Origin: Brassica napus
Taxonomy: Eukaryota > Streptophyta > Magnoliopsida > Brassicales > Brassicaceae
Assembly: GCF_020379485.1 (NCBI RefSeq)
Contig: NC_063448.1
Span: forward strand, 23,273,726-23,337,725
Length of the DNA: 64,000 bases
Direction: 5' to 3'
A program made the translations under genes and the position numbers. The notes under the pieces were generated by a model that worked only from the letters and a program-made list of their open reading frames with translations, made no database searches and had not been told where the DNA came from. Below are positions 24,015 through 36,500 of this stretch, in pieces (the stretch's first letter is position 1; the number at the start of each line of letters is the position of its first letter).

Positions 24015-24375
24015 AAAAATGCTTAAAATGATTTGAACCAAAGTATTTAAAAAAAAAAAAAATTCTAAGCTTAAATAAGAAGAAAACAATTACAACAAAG
24101 AAAGATGTCTTTCGTTCAAAAAAAAGAAAGAAAGATAAACCAAGAAAAATACAATTTTAAGCTAAAATAATCACATTAAATTGAATCTAAACATGCATAT
24201 CATAAAATTCTTAAAATGATTTCAACCAAAGAATTTTTTTTTAAAAAAACATCTAAGCTTAAATAAGAAGAAAACAATTACAATAAAAAAAGATGTCTTA
24301 CTTTTTAGAAAGAAAGATAAACCAAGAAAATACAATTTAAAGCTAAAATAATAACATTAAATTGAATCTATAACT
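24015..24375. repeat. Direct tandem duplication, unit about 194 bp
   Basis: AAAATGATTTGAACCAAAG, then TCTAAGCTTAAATAAGAAG, AAAACAATTACAA and AAAGATAAACCAAG occur at about 24015-24205. They recur at about 24209-24375 in the same order with roughly 10% difference. A third weaker echo (AACATGCATATC, TTCAAAAC) starts near 24545. Confidence 0.7.
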
Positions 24376-24912
24376 TTATTTAGATTTAGCACACAAAAAC
24401 GCACAAAACAAATTGGTGAAAAAATAAAATCTTACCAATTTTGGCAGTTTGCATAGCAGATTTCCCCAAAAAACTTCTTCGGAAGTTGTGAAGTCTTATG
24501 GAGAAGTATGCTAATGAAATCCAAAGTCCGACTCATATCTGAAAAACATGCATATCAAAAACGCTAAATGGTTCAAAACAGAAAAAAACTTCAAAAATAA
24601 ATATGTTTATGCTTAAATAATAAATAAAGTAATCACATTAGGTTGAATATATACCTTTTTCAAATCTAACATATAAAACACACAAAAATACATATACAAA
24701 ATTTATAGATCTACTTTTAAAGGAGTGAAAGATAAAAACTATGAAACGAAAAACTTGCAAAGGCAAGATAAAGTAACGATAAAGATATGAACAAAAAGAT
24801 GAGAAATTGATGTAAAGTTTGGTGTCTTCAAGTTCAAAGAGATTATAGAAAGGTTGGAGAGTTCTAACGAAATAAGTCAAGGGACCATCTGTTCTTCGCC
24901 TGCCCATAAACT

Positions 24913-25288
24913 TATATGCTATGGATAGAAGTGATAGATACTTTATTGGGTAGAGCTCTGGATCCAGATTGGGACAGCACTTTTGCTCACCTAACAACAC
25001 GGGGTTTCGATCATCTTTGCTACATTCTATTGAAATTGGTGTTTCAAGTTACAATATATATGATTTGGAGGGAGAGAAATGACATGATGCATCTTAAGAA
25101 GCACGACAGGCTAATCAACTGGTTAAGATCATGTTCGTGAGATACTGGGAGAAGCCACACTTAAGAGGACTTCTGAAGCTTTAGTACGGAGCACACACCT
25201 AGATTAGAGCTATATTCTTTCAATTTAATCATGTACATAAACATTATTTTCTCTGATGATCAATAAATTTAACATTTCATAAAAGAAA
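24913..25288 (+). pseudogene. LINE 3' fragment (zf-RVT tail plus 3' UTR)
   Basis: The plus-strand frame 24916-25140 reads LWIEVIDTLLGRALDPDWDS, then FQVTIYMIWRERNDMMHLKK, the end of an L1-type zf-RVT region. After the stop, a short AT-rich 3' UTR runs to an A-rich end (AAAAGAAAA, about 25278-25288). All of RT is missing, as expected for 5' truncation during target-primed integration. I could not find a clear target duplication. Confidence 0.7.
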
Positions 25289-25421
25289 ATTAGATCGTTT
25301 AAACATAAATATTGATGCAATATTATCATAAATACTAATTCCATTACAACATTTAATGGGTACATGGTCAATTATATATCTTTTTGTTTCACATTGAAAT
25401 GACACATTTAAAATATTGTGA

Positions 25422-25619
25422 AGCACGATTCACTGATTTACAGTCGCTGCGGCTATGTTTCTGCGGCTAAGTTTCTGCGTCTAAGTTTATGCGTCTCCGG
25501 CAATGTATTAGCGACTGCTTTGGGTTTTCTGCGTCTACGGCTTTGTTATTTTTCTCTCCATCACAGAGCTTTTTATTTACGCAGCTGCCAGACGCGGCGA
25601 CTATGAAACGAACAGAGCT
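25422..25619. mobile_element. MITE, relative of the element at 47784-48077 (degraded)
   Basis: The right end reads GCGACTATGAAACGAACAGAGCT, very close to the right end of the MITE at 47784-48077 (GCGATCATGAAACGAACATGGCT). The left end (AGCACGATTCACTG..AGTCGCTGCGG) matches the inverted form only loosely. The interior has repeated TTTCTGCG.CTAAG and TCTGCGTCTACGG phrases. No target duplication could be confirmed. Confidence 0.5.
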
Positions 25620-25861
25620 AATACCAGCTTTAAAAGTTTTGCTTATCAAAATATAAAATTAATCAAATTATGTTGTTTGAATAATATTGTTGTAAATATT
25701 TTTTCGTACAAATATTCATTTGTATACACATTTTTAATTATATATTATGACAATAACTGTGAATTATGTTTATACAAAAATGATGGACACAATAAATTAT
25801 CCTAAATAACCTATTTAGAAAAACATAAGGTTTTCACTTGTACAAATTTTATCATTACAAC

Positions 25862-26115
25862 CACGTGTTAGTGGTCCAGTTCTTAAACTCAACCTGAGAA
25901 GTCATGGGTTTGAGTGTAGTTGGGAGGTGATTATCTTGAGGGACCTGCGGCCCCAATACGAAGAAGCCAACCTTGGCCACTGGTGGGATTTACATGGGTG
26001 ATCACCAGCCCTCATGGATGCCTCGGCGGGCTCCCCGGCTAAGCTCCGGTGGACGGTCATTGGCGCTAGTCGGATCCTCTCGAGGCTTCGGATACCAAGG
26101 TCATCAAAAAAAAAA
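25862..26115 (+). mobile_element. SINE (tRNA-derived) with target duplication
   Basis: A 254-bp plus-strand element. It has a pol III-like head: a box A-like TAGTGGTCCAG (25869-25879), and a box B-like GGTTTGAGTGT (25907-25917). A GC-rich body (CCTCGGCGGGCTCCCCGGC) follows, and an A10 tail (26106-26115). The flanks ATCATTACAAC (25851-25861) and ATCATTACCAAC (26119-26130) are the target-site duplication with one inserted base. This is the structure of Brassica SINEs. The 62-76 codon frames across it are fortuitous. Confidence 0.85.
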
Positions 26116-26262
26116 TGTATCATTACCAACAATATTTAACATATTTAGAAAAAAAAAATAAAATGTTGTTGTATCTAATAAAAACAAATAAAAATATTTA
26201 AATTTAAATTTAGTAAAAATAACCAAACAATAATACATTTACGCTGCGCAGATCAAAATTTA

Positions 26263-26691
26263 ATGCATGTTGTTACCATAACTAAGTCTGTTGGTACCAT
26301 AACTAAGTCTGACTCCATCCCCCTGATACTTTGTTTTCAAACTGCTATTTGTCTCATGTGGAAAGAAAGGAACTCTAGACATCATGAAGGGCCTAGATCG
26401 GTCCATGTTGCCACCATAACACGCACCCTTGAAAAGAGTATAAGAAATCATATTGTGTCAAGAAGGTGGTTTGAAGTCTGCCCATCCTAGTACTTTCGAA
26501 GTGTGAGGATGGTTTGAACTCAGACATAATCTATGATGCTAGTCGGCTTTTACAGATTTTTCTCAGCCTTATTCTTTTTTACTACAATCCTCCGTTTTTA
26601 GTTAGAATTCCATATAGCTTGTAAATGTTTTACCTATTATTTCCTCTGACCAATAAATTTGACAGTTCATCCAAAGAAAAAAAAAACAGAG
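26263..26691 (+). pseudogene. LINE 3' end fragment with poly-A
   Basis: The plus-strand frame gives LILCFQTAICLMWKERNSRH, then TRTLEKSIRNHIVSRRWFE, the C-terminal tail of an L1-type ORF2. A 3' UTR and an A-rich tail follow (about 26681-26691). An internal duplication of GTTACCATAACTAAGTCTG (26272-26311, as GTTGGTACCATAACTAAGTC in the second copy) marks the 5' edge, probably created at insertion. Confidence 0.7.
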
Positions 26692-27267
26692 ATAATTATT
26701 AGCAAACATTTTTGTTTTCGAATATTTCATTTTTATCGTAAAGTATAATGAAATAACCATTGGAGAAGGTTTTAAATAGAAAATCTCAAAATAGATGTCT
26801 AATTTAAATAGAAATTAAAAATATTATTTGAAGATATTACTATAAATACTCAGATATCTGAAAGATTTTAAAATGGTATTAATAGGAGTATCTCCTCTAT
26901 TTTAATTTTTAAGATACTTACTTAAGATACTCCTCTTAAACTATTGAAGATATTTAGGAGTAGGCATTATATTTACTACTTGGTCGGTATTTGGTTCGAA
27001 TAGACGGTTATTTGGTTTGCCTAGATCAAGTATCAAGTAATCTATTTAAATTAGCAAGTACATGACAAATATCAAGCATTAAAATAAAAGTAACTATTTG
27101 GCAGGCTTGTTACTCATTTTTGTTTTTAATGAACAAAGATACATTTTTCTAAACCATAGTAAAATAAATCGTTTATATTTCATTTACATAAGTGAATCAA
27201 ACATAAGTGATATATTTATATAAGCATGGAGTTTTCTCTTTTTATAAATATTTTCCCCGAAATGACT
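26692..27267. other. AT-rich intergenic DNA, no gene seen
   Basis: No coding or element border could be supported. CAAGTA / ATCAAG phrases near 27025-27090 resemble those at 30190 and 31040-31260, suggesting that the LINE between them split a pre-existing low-complexity tract. Confidence 0.3.
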
Positions 27268-27296
27268 TCTTTTTTTGACATCATTTTAAACAGACT

Positions 27297-28365
27297 CTAT
27301 GAAGACTCTGCAAACCAAACTGGTAACTCTGCATCCATATGAACAACGAAAGACGTTTGTTTCCTGGCACTCCGTGCCATACTGTCTGCTTTTGTATTCA
27401 GCGTCGGGGTGATATGAATGATCTCTGAGTGAGTAAAACTTTCTTGAAGGATCTTGATGTCGTCCAAATAATTCGCAAATGCCGGCCAATCCTCTGGTGA
27501 TGAAACTATCTTCACCAATTGGATACAATCCGTCGCAAAAGTAACATGGTATTGACGTAAGTTCCACATGCTTTCCATTGCCCATATGAGGGCTTCCATC
27601 TCCGAGTGTAGAGGCGAGAGACTTGCTCTTGTGTTCCTGGCTCCCATCAGTCCCTCGAAACCCGGTAGCGTGCTATACCAGCCCTGTCCCAAAAAACAAA
27701 TGATGCGCTTTCCATGATCCATCCGTGAAACACCAACGACCCGAGATTAAAGGTAAATTTGTTGCTTCCATTTGTTGCACATTGGGTGCTCCATCCTTGA
27801 CGGAGGCTTGAGCCTCTTCCCATAGTAGAGATTCAGTCCCTGCTAGTTTCAAAGTGTCGCGAGGATCAACATCAATATTACTAAACACTTTATTATTCCG
27901 TCCCTTCCAAATATACCATAAAATCCAAGCAAACTGATGATCATCCATGTACGGAGACGCCCTCCAATATAGATAATCTAAATTTGTGGCCGGAGAAGGG
28001 AAGGTAAGTGGATTCGATGGAACTTTAGAGAGAGCCCACACTTGAACCGCCGGGGGACATTCAAAAAACACATAATTGATCGATTCCTCGCTATCTCCAC
28101 ATCTTGCACATTGAATATTGCCGTGCATACCCCTACTCTGCAATTTTTTCTTTACTGATATACAGCCCGATACTAACTGCCAAAGAAACTGTTTTATTTT
28201 TGGTGGGCAGCGTATTTTCCAAGAGTATGGTTTTAAAGAGTTAACTGTTGGTCCAATGAACGGCAACGATTTCTCTCTATCTGGGTATACTCGTTCCACC
28301 TGATATCCTGATTTTACCGTATATTTTCCATTGATGGTAAAATGCCATCCATCTTGATCAACCAA
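27297..28365 (-). pseudogene. LINE zf-RVT and RNase H (RVT_3) region
   Basis: The frame 28365-27673 gives KYTVKSGYQ, PPKIKQFLWQLVSGCISVKK, CARCGDSEESINYVFFECPP and MDDHQFAWILWYIWKGRNNK, the zf-RVT zinc-binding region. It runs into GRWCFTDGSWK, the RNase H first motif with its Asp. A frame change near 27700 continues in 27722-27297 with GLMGARNTRASLSPLHSEME (catalytic Glu in the SEMEAL motif), FATDCIQLVKIV (Asp) and TKADSMARSAR. The fragment at 785-1165 is a relative of this copy. Confidence 0.8.
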
Positions 28366-28407
28366 ACGATGCTTACTTAAAGGAATACTTTCTATGATCT
28401 TTGCATC

Positions 28408-28941
28408 TTATGGTTCCAACAATGGCCGAATAACCTGAGAATTCCACGGGTGTGATGTTGAATTAATGAGAGAATCCACTGTGAGATGTGGGTAGAGATT
28501 TTGTTGATTACTGTTTGCTGGTCTCAGGCGAGTGGTTGGGAGCCAAGGATCATTCCATACTGAAATGGATGATCCTGATCCCACCCTTTTGATTAGTCCT
28601 TTGCTAACCAAAGATCTAGCAGATACAATATTGCGTCATCCGTAGGACGGAGAGTATGAACGAATCGGTTCCAGGGGTGAAGCATTGCTGAAATACCGTC
28701 CTTTGAAAACACGAGAAAATAATGATTTAGGTTTCTCAATCAAACGCCAAAATTGTTTCCCCAACATAGTTGTATTGAAATCCAATAGATCTTTAAATCT
28801 CAAACCTCCTTCATCTTTATCAATACAAAGTTTGTCCGAGATTTCTAATGCATGCCTCGCACACTTCCCCCTGGGCTCCACCAAAATTGTGCCACTGCAC
28901 TTATAAATTTTGAAATAACTGCTTTTGGCATTCGATAGCAA
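28408..28941 (-). pseudogene. LINE ORF2 connection region, frameshifted
   Basis: Two minus-strand pieces, 28941-28636 and 28611-28408, continue ORF2. The first reads DEGGLRFKDLLDFNTTMLGK, then QFWRLIEKPKSLFSRVFKGR. The second reads GLIKRVGSGSSISVWNDPWL. This is the stretch between RT and the zinc-finger RVT domain. The first frame overlaps the end of the RT frame, showing a frameshift near 28850-28930. The second follows a short break at 28612-28635. Confidence 0.8.
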
Positions 28942-30088
28942 GACATGACATGATTTGGGAGAGCAGTAACCACCGATTTTATTACCACCTCTTTTCCTCC
29001 TTTAGAGAAAAATTTAAAAGTCCACCCATTTACTCTTTTGTGAAGACGTTCCTGCACAAAACCGAACACTTGAATCTTTGATCCACCCAAACTTTCAGGC
29101 AGACCTAGATATGAGCCAATACCTCCTAGATTCTGAATACCTAATATGTCCAGAAGCTCCTGTCGAAGTGTTTCCTCAATCTTAAAACCAAATTGAATTG
29201 AAGACTTTTGAAAATTTATCATTTGATCCGATGCTGCCTCATATTCTTTCAGTATTCTGAGGATTGTTTCGCACTCCTCCTTCTTTGCCTTACAAAAAAA
29301 TAAACTATCATCTGCAAATAGCAAATGTGATACCGATGGACAAGCCCGTGCAACCTTCATTCCTGTTAACTGTTTCAGCCTCTCTGTCTTATTTATATTC
29401 ACAATTAGCGCCTCCGTACACATAATAAATAAATATGGATAAAGAGGATCCCCTTGTCGTAAACCTCTCTCTGGAAAAATATTCCCTCGTGGATGTCCAT
29501 TTATCAGAATTCTGTATTGCACCGAGGAAATACATTCCATCATCAGTTGAATCCACTGGGGATCAAATCCCATTTTATGAAGTAAAGCTTGAATAAAAGC
29601 CCACTCAACCCTATCATACGCTTTGCTCATGTCCGTCTTAATAGCCATAAACTTGTTCTGGCAAGATTTATTAGCCCTCAACCTGTGGAACATTTCCTGA
29701 GCAATAAGAATATTATCTGATATTAGTCTTCCTGGGACAAAAGCCGATTGTGTTTCCGAAATAAGCTTCGGAAGACAGCCCTTTAACCGTTGACATAGAA
29801 CCTTTGAGATGATCTTATAGCCCACATTACAAATACTAATCGGCCTCATCTCCGTTATTCGTGTAGGCCTCTCAGTTTTCGGGATCAAACAAATATTTGT
29901 AATATTTAACCTTGTGTCCAGCTTTCCCGTGAGCAAAAAATTATTAACCATATCCAGGAGATCCTTCTTGATAATGTGCCAAGAGTGTTGGTAAAAAAGT
30001 GTTGTCATTCCATCTGGACCCGAGGCTTTTTCCGGATGCATCATGAAAAGAGCATGACGTACTTCCTCTTCTGTCGCCGGTTTCCCCT
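28845..30088 (-). pseudogene. LINE reverse transcriptase domain (nearly intact frame)
   Basis: The minus-strand frame from 30044 to 28845 encodes 399 aa; its reading also extends upstream to about 30088. It carries the classic plant L1 RT motifs: KASGPDGM near residue 6, LIPKTERPTRITEMRPISIC at 53-72, and SAFVPGRLISDNILIAQE at 100-117. The catalytic D is in DMSKAYDRVEW (D138, D144), RGLRQGDPL is at 193-201, and LLFADDSLFF has the FADD pair at D245/D246. LGLPESLGG follows. The catalytic aspartates are all present, but loss of the endonuclease and the later frameshifts leave it a fossil. Confidence 0.85.
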
Positions 30089-31014
30089 AAATAACTGAAA
30101 AATAGAAAAAATAAATGAGATAGTTTTTAAAAATAATAAATTTATTTAGCTTTGAATTATAATGAATCATCAAATATCTTACCAAGAATTATCAAGTAAC
30201 TTGCCGTCATTAGATATTACTTATGTAACACCATCTAGTGTGTTTATATATTTATAATTATCAATATAATTTTGATAAATATTATGAACATACATGCACA
30301 TTTAACCGAGAAATAAAACTAATTTGATTTGACTTAATTAAAATCAAAAATACTTATACTTGAGTTTTAATTTGAAAGAATATATGTAACTCAATATACT
30401 CACAACATGAGTGACTCGACTAATTCAACTTATATCTAAAATCAAAGATCTAACTACAATAAGATAATATAATTGTATAATATGAATCTATTTATTTTTA
30501 TACATATAAATTACAGGATGACTCAAAACATATTAATAAATAAAAATAAAATATTAACTAACTGTTACAATATAATTATATATATATGCATGAGACTTCA
30601 GAGTATTATCGTTATATTAATTTATGTAATTTTGAATCAAACACTTCAGTTTATTTTTTGTTTAATTCTAAGCACAATATATATTACATTATACATAATC
30701 TTACTAAAATATATTTACATATCTAAGAAAATAACCAATCTAAATGCAAATAAGTATTTAATAAAAATTAACTATATTTGAAATAAAAATATTATAGTTG
30801 AATTCGTACAAATAGATGCAATCCAATATACCCAAGAGATAAACAAATCGATTGTTGACCCAAAAGACAACCAAACCAAGTAGATATAATATATCCAAAA
30901 TCATATGTCTAATTAAAATAATATATTATTAATAATATAAATTATAAACTGATTTAAAACCAAAAGTAAATATCAATTAATTCTAATATATTAACTTTAT
31001 AAATATTTATACTC
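30089..31014. other. AT-rich DNA, no gene seen
   Basis: Nearly 80% AT. The 102-codon plus frame at 30473-30781 is low-complexity (Ile/Tyr/Asn) and lacks any domain. Part of this stretch may be the body of the Helitron whose 3' end lies at 31041, but I could not identify the 5' end. Confidence 0.35.
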
Positions 31015-31041
31015 GTGCATTAGCACTGAAGAATCACCTAG
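31015..31041 (+). mobile_element. Helitron 3' terminus (body upstream)
   Basis: A GTGC/GCAC stem (31015-31018 and 31023-31026, loop ATTA) is followed 11 bases later by CTAG (31038-31041) and a T, the arrangement of Helitron 3' ends. The 5' end was not located. Confidence 0.4.
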
Positions 31042-32154
31042 TTATCAAGTAACTTGCAAGCAATTTACAAGTAACATGCAAGCAATTTACAAGTAACATG
31101 TAATAAACAAGATAAATAACTTGCAAATCCGTCATTTTTACTAAATACTTGAAACTGCAAATACTCGTTTTCAACAAACCAACTACAAATCCAAAATTTT
31201 ACTACTCATACAAATCAAGCTGAGTACCAAGTATACCAAAATACCAAGTTTTCATTTACCAAGTGCATGTTTTTACTAACACACATGAATCGGAGATTCA
31301 TATTGGATGTAATATTGGATGTAATATGTTGTTGTGGTATTAGTTTTTTTCTGTCAATTGGAAAATCCAATACAATAAAAACAAAGCAAAATGCCTCAAT
31401 AATGGGTCAACTACACAAAATTCTTTGGGCCTTCAGCCCAATAGAAGAAAACCGTAGTGGAAGCAAGTCGACATAGTCAACCACATGTCTGGTCAACCAC
31501 ATGTCTGGTTGCCTAATAACCAATGAACACGCATCAAGATGACGGCAAACATGCTTCCCGCGAAAAGAAGCGGCAGGATGAACCTTCCGAGTTTTAATGG
31601 AGAAGAACTGCCCAACCCGAACAGTCTTCATTGAATCCATGTTTCCCATTAGACATACGATTCGGAAAGAAACCAATCAACATCAATCGATCAACCACCT
31701 ATCACCTTTCTGGCATGCAATCCAGTCACCTTTAATAATAAAGGAAGAGCTCAAAGATGAAATAGCCTCAGACGAGGAGGGGAAAGAAACATATGGTGGA
31801 AATGAATGAGAGTCGATTGGACTGAGGAGCCATATGAACCGTTGACTAAACCCTAAATCGGGAAAACTCCATGAAACCGCCGTCAACACCAAACACAGAG
31901 TATGACGAGGAGAAAAGAGACAGACATTATTTACCGGAGAGAAAGGTGAGGACACGGAGGCAAAAACTGTCTGTCGATGAAGACATAGACGACGACGGAG
32001 TAAGCCGATGAGGGGTTTGACCAACGGTGAACGAGCCACCGCAAAAACCCCCCCAAAATGATAGTCTCTCTCTCAAAGATTTTGAGGTGAGAAGAGAGAG
32101 AGACCTTTAAAATTCCTTGTGTGGTATTAGTTGATTTACACTAGTATGGTTAGT
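31042..32154. other. Unresolved intergenic block
   Basis: Low-complexity CAAGTAAC repeats (31045-31115) are followed by a GC-richer part (31400-32060). The minus frame 31683-32039 (118 codons) and three short plus frames overlap there, with no recognisable domain. A 16-bp phrase GTCAACCACATGTCTG repeats at 31477 and 31493. The direct phrase GTGGTATTAGTT occurs at both ends (31334 and 32120). Confidence 0.3.
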
Positions 32155-32863
32155 CCTGGGCATAAAATCCGGAACCCGAAATCCGAACCGAACCCGAACC
32201 GAAAAATCCGAACCGTTATCCGACCCGAAACGTAAAAATACCCGAACGGGTCTTGTAGGGTGGTACAAAAAATATCTGAACCCGAAGTGTTATTAACCGA
32301 ACCCGAACGGGTAACCCGAAAAATCCAAAATTAATAGTCAATATAAATATTTTGAAATATATATAAGTATTCCAATTATTAAATTCAATATTTGTGGTAA
32401 TATTTTATATAATAATAAATATTAAAATTCTAATAAATGTTTTAAATACACAATTAGTTATAAATAAGTATTTTATAATTTGCTCATTGAAATAAAAAAT
32501 CTACTCTCTATAAGGCAATACATGTTGTTTACAAATGATGTTTGTTTTCATGCTTGATTTAACATTTTATTGTTATTTTATCAATTTTATATGTGATAAA
32601 TTAATTTTTATTTAATTTAGATGTTGTTTTGTTTTTTACTTTGGTTATATCCGAACCGAACCGATATAACCCGAACCCAAAAGATATATGATTACTTTAT
32701 GGGTTTTATGATGCAATACAATTTTGAACCGAACCCGAAGTGTTATTATCTGAACCTGACCCGTACTAATAAAATTTTAGTATGGGACCTAGAAGCGTAA
32801 ATCCGAAAATCCGAAAACCCGAAAAATTCTATCCGAATGCCAACGGGTACCCGAACGCCCAGG
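32155..32863. mobile_element. TIR element with CCGAACCCGAA repeats
   Basis: The outer ends are inverted: CCTGGGC at 32155 and GCCCAGG ending at 32863. Both subterminal zones are packed with AACCCGAA / CCGAACCG repeats pointing inward (32165-32320 and 32650-32850), with an AT-rich core. Inverted C-rich subterminal arrays like these are common in Brassicaceae DNA transposons. Superfamily is unclear because no target duplication was convincing. The element sits about 650 bp upstream of the AGO2 TATA box. Confidence 0.55.
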
Positions 32864-33492
32864 CCTAAGTAATGTGATTATATTTTACTCTGCTGGCAAG
32901 GATTAATATTAAAAGCAAAATATATATGTGGATAAATCAGATTTTCATGTTCCTTTAGTAATTCAAACTCCAACGTAATTAGCTTAATCTTCTTTGAGGT
33001 CACACAACAAACACTTTCCAAAATACTTTGGGAGAATACTTCTTAATCTTACAAAAGTTCCTAAAAGATTCATATTCTAGAGTTTTCACACATATTAAGA
33101 AAACACGCAAAATTTTACCAATAAATACATTATTTTCTGTGTTTAGCATTTACCTATGATTTTTAACCAATCAAAATTCAGTAAACACTATTAATGTTTT
33201 TGAAGTTTGCAATTTATCATTATTACGTGCATTGAAAATGTAAAATATGGATCTTTTAAAAACAAATTTTTTTTCTAAAACATAGATTATTAAGGAAGGG
33301 AGGAAGTATAATATACAGTATTTAATCGTGTTTATCTGTAAAATTAATTTTTGCTTAAAACAAAATTTAAAAGACGGTTGTACTACCCTGACTTATTGGG
33401 TATTTCAAGGAACATTCGAGAAACGTTACGAAGTCTTACTCCTCTTGTACGAACCAATAAGCTTCTCTCACACACTTTTGTCTTCTTCCTTT

Positions 33493-33498
33493 TATAAA
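33493..33498 (+). promoter_or_regulatory. TATA box of the AGO2-like gene
   Basis: TATAAA lies 106 bases before the start codon in CTTCCTTTTATAAACACTC, with a pyrimidine-rich stretch just upstream (33470-33492). It would place transcription start near 33525 and give a 5' UTR of about 70-75 bases. The region from 32864 to here has no coding and is the likely promoter. Confidence 0.55.
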
Positions 33499-33598
33499 CA
33501 CTCTGATTCGTTACTTCACAAGTTAAAAGGGATCTGACAAGTTTCCTCTAATTGTCGTACGATAGTGTTTTCCCGATCAGATCCAATCTACAAATCGA

Positions 33599-36500
33599 AT
33601 GGAGAGAGGTGGTTACCGAGGAGGACGTGCTGACGGCCGCGGCAGAGGAGGCCGAGGTCGCGGTGACGGGGATGGTGGAGGCCGTAGTTATGGCGGCGGT
33701 GGTGACCGGGGTCGTGGTTACGGAGTCGGCGGCGCAGACCGAGGTCGTGGTTATGGAGGTCGTGGCTCTGAGCGAGGCGGTGGCGGTGGTGGGGATAAAC
33801 AGGATTTCCGAAGCCAGAGTCAGTGGGGACCACCGCCGGGTCAAGTTGGCCTTGGGACGCAGTTGCAGCAGCAACCTCGACCACATGTGGTTCAACAGCC
33901 GCCACAGGCTCAAGTGAGTCAATCCGTTGCGGGAGGAGGCGTAGGTAGAGGCGCGTGGGGTCGTAAGCTACAGGTTTCTCCTGATACGGCGGCGGTTCCA
34001 CCTTCTGCATCTTCAACCGTCGCGGTTTCTGAAACGGCTCGTGGTATGTATGCACAATAAACCTAAATTTTAATTATTATTATTTCAAAAGTTAGCTGAT
34101 TCATTATGATTATTCTACAAAAACTGTTGCACGGTTTTTTAATTAAAAAAAAAACGTGAGGAAGACAAGAACACGTACATAGGAAACCTATATTCCGTCT
34201 GAGGAATTAAATAATTGACATTGATAAGCAAATCATTGATACACATTGGAAGTTGGAACTTATTCTGATTCATTATATTTATATGAATCAGTCCATATAT
34301 AGCTTTTGTTATCCGTTGAGGAATGTTTCTTTGAATATATTTTTTCAAGCGAGTTTATCTTCTTTTTTTTAATCTGACAGGTTCTGAAATTACGAATCCA
34401 AGGCCATCTCAGGTTGCTTCTTCATCTTCTGACAAGAAAGTTCAAGTTGTTTCTTCATCTTCTGCTAGAAAAGAACCGATGAAGCGTCCTGACAAAGGCG
34501 GTGTTGTAGCTGTGCGACGTGTAAACCTCCTTGTCAACCATTTCCAAGTGAACATTAATCCCCAAAGTGTCATAAGACATTACGATGTTGAGATCAAAGG
34601 AGAGAATCCCACCAAGAAGATATCAAGATTCGAGCTATCTATGGTCAGGGACAAGTTGTTCACCGACAATCCCCATCAGTTTCCCTTTGCCATGACAGCA
34701 TACGATGGTCAGAAGAACATCTTCAGCGCAGCTGAACTGCCTACGGGGTCATACAAGGTGGACTTCCCTAAAACGGATGAGACTAGAGCTCGGAGCTATA
34801 CGTTCACCATCAAGCAGGTGAATGAGCTTAAGCTCCGTGACTTGAAAGAGTACATGTCGGGAGGTTCTTCTTTCAACCCTCGTGACGTGTTTCAAGGGAT
34901 GGATGTTGTGATGAAGGAGCACCCTTCGAAGTGTATGATAACCGTCGGTAAAAGCTTCTTCACTCGTGAAACTGAGCGAGATGAGGAACTTGGGTATGGT
35001 ATTGCAGCTGCCAAAGGGTACAGACACACTCTAAAGCCGACACAACAAGGCTTATCCTTGTGTTTGGACTACTCAGTGTTGGCGTTCCGGAAGTCAATGT
35101 CAGTGATCGAGTATCTGAAACTCTACTTTGACTGGCCTGATTTGCGTCAGTTTAGGAATGCTAGACGTAACGTGGAGAAAGAACTGACTGGGTTGAAAGT
35201 CACCGTCACTCATCGAAAGAACAAGCAGAAGCTCACTATCGTAGGACTGAGTAGAGAAGACACAAAGGATATCAAGTTCGATGTTATAGATCCGGAGGGT
35301 AACGAGCCGCCGAGGAGAACGTCCATCGTTGAGTATTTCAGGATCAAGTACGGAAGAGACATTGTTCACAAGGACATCCCTTGCTTGGATTTGGGGAAAA
35401 ACGGTCGGCAAAATCTTGTTCCCATGGAGTTCTGCGTTTTGGTCGAAGGACAGGTTTATCCAAAGGACGACTTGGATAAAAATTCTGCCTTGTGGTTGAA
35501 GAAGTTGTCACTAGTCAATCCACGACAAAGGAAGGATAATATACTCAAGATGATTAAGTCTAAAGAAGGACCAAGCGGGTATGTGTACTTGTTTATATCC
35601 TATAGTTTGTGCGTATTCAGAGAGATTTAGGAGACCGTAGGCGTAGACTATTTATTAAAGATTAACTAATTTGGGGTGGTATGAGTCTTATGATTATGTA
35701 TTTGTTTCTATGGCAGTGGAGAAATCACTGGGAACTTTGGAATGAAAGTTGACACAAACATGACACGTGTAGAAGGTCGGATTCTCAAGGCACCGGCGTT
35801 GAAGTTGGCAGAGAGAGGCAGAGCTGTCCGGGAGGAACCTAACCCGAGGCAGAACAATCAGTGGAACCTCATGAGGAAAGGAGTCACGAGGGGTTCGGTA
35901 ATCAAACACTGGGCTGTGCTTGACTTCACTGCGTCTGAGAGGTTCAACAAGATGCCTAATGACTTTGTGAATAACCTTATCAACCGTTGCTGGACGCTTG
36001 GGATGCAGCTGGAGCCTCCCATCGTTTACAAATCGTCGAGAATGGATACGCTTTCTAATGCTAATGCTCTCGAGGAGCTGCTTCGAAACGTGATTGACGA
36101 GGCTCATCGTAACCATGGTGGTGCTCGTCCGACTCTTATCCTCTGTGCAATGACTGGGAGAGTCGATGGGTACAAGACTCTGAAATGGATAGCTGAGACC
36201 AAACTTGGTCTGGTGACACAGTGTTTCTTAACCGGTTCCGCGACTAAAGGAGGTGATCAGTACCGGGCAAACCTTGCGCTCAAGATCAACGCCAAGGTTG
36301 GTGGAAGCAACGTTGAGCTGATGGATACTTTCTCTTTCTTCAGAAAAGATGATCAGGTCATGTTCATCGGCGCTGACGTCAACCATCCAGCTTCCCGCGA
36401 CAAGTTGAGCCCGTCCATTGTTGCTGTAGTGGGTACACTAAACTGGCCTGAAGCGAACCGTTACGCAGCGAGAGTCATCGCCCAGCCGCACCGGAAAGAG

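Larger units (their letters stand above)
27268..30088 (-). mobile_element. L1-type LINE, 5'-truncated, largest LINE copy in the window
   Basis: A minus-strand non-LTR element from a short T run (27268-27275) to about 30088, where homology stops just upstream of the RT core (GKPATEEEVRHALFMMHPEK). Gene order is RT, connection and zf-RVT, RNase H (RVT_3). ORF1 and the endonuclease are absent. Frameshifts break ORF2 near 28900, 28620, 28390 and 27700. Flanks GAAATGACTT (left) and TAAATAACTG (right) could be an eroded target duplication but are not convincing. Confidence 0.85.

Noticed and set aside
33548..34055. Minus-strand and alternate plus frames of 102-155 codons across AGO2 exon 1
   Set aside because: Shadows of the GC-rich Arg/Gly-coding exon; the real frame starts at 33599 and splices in phase.
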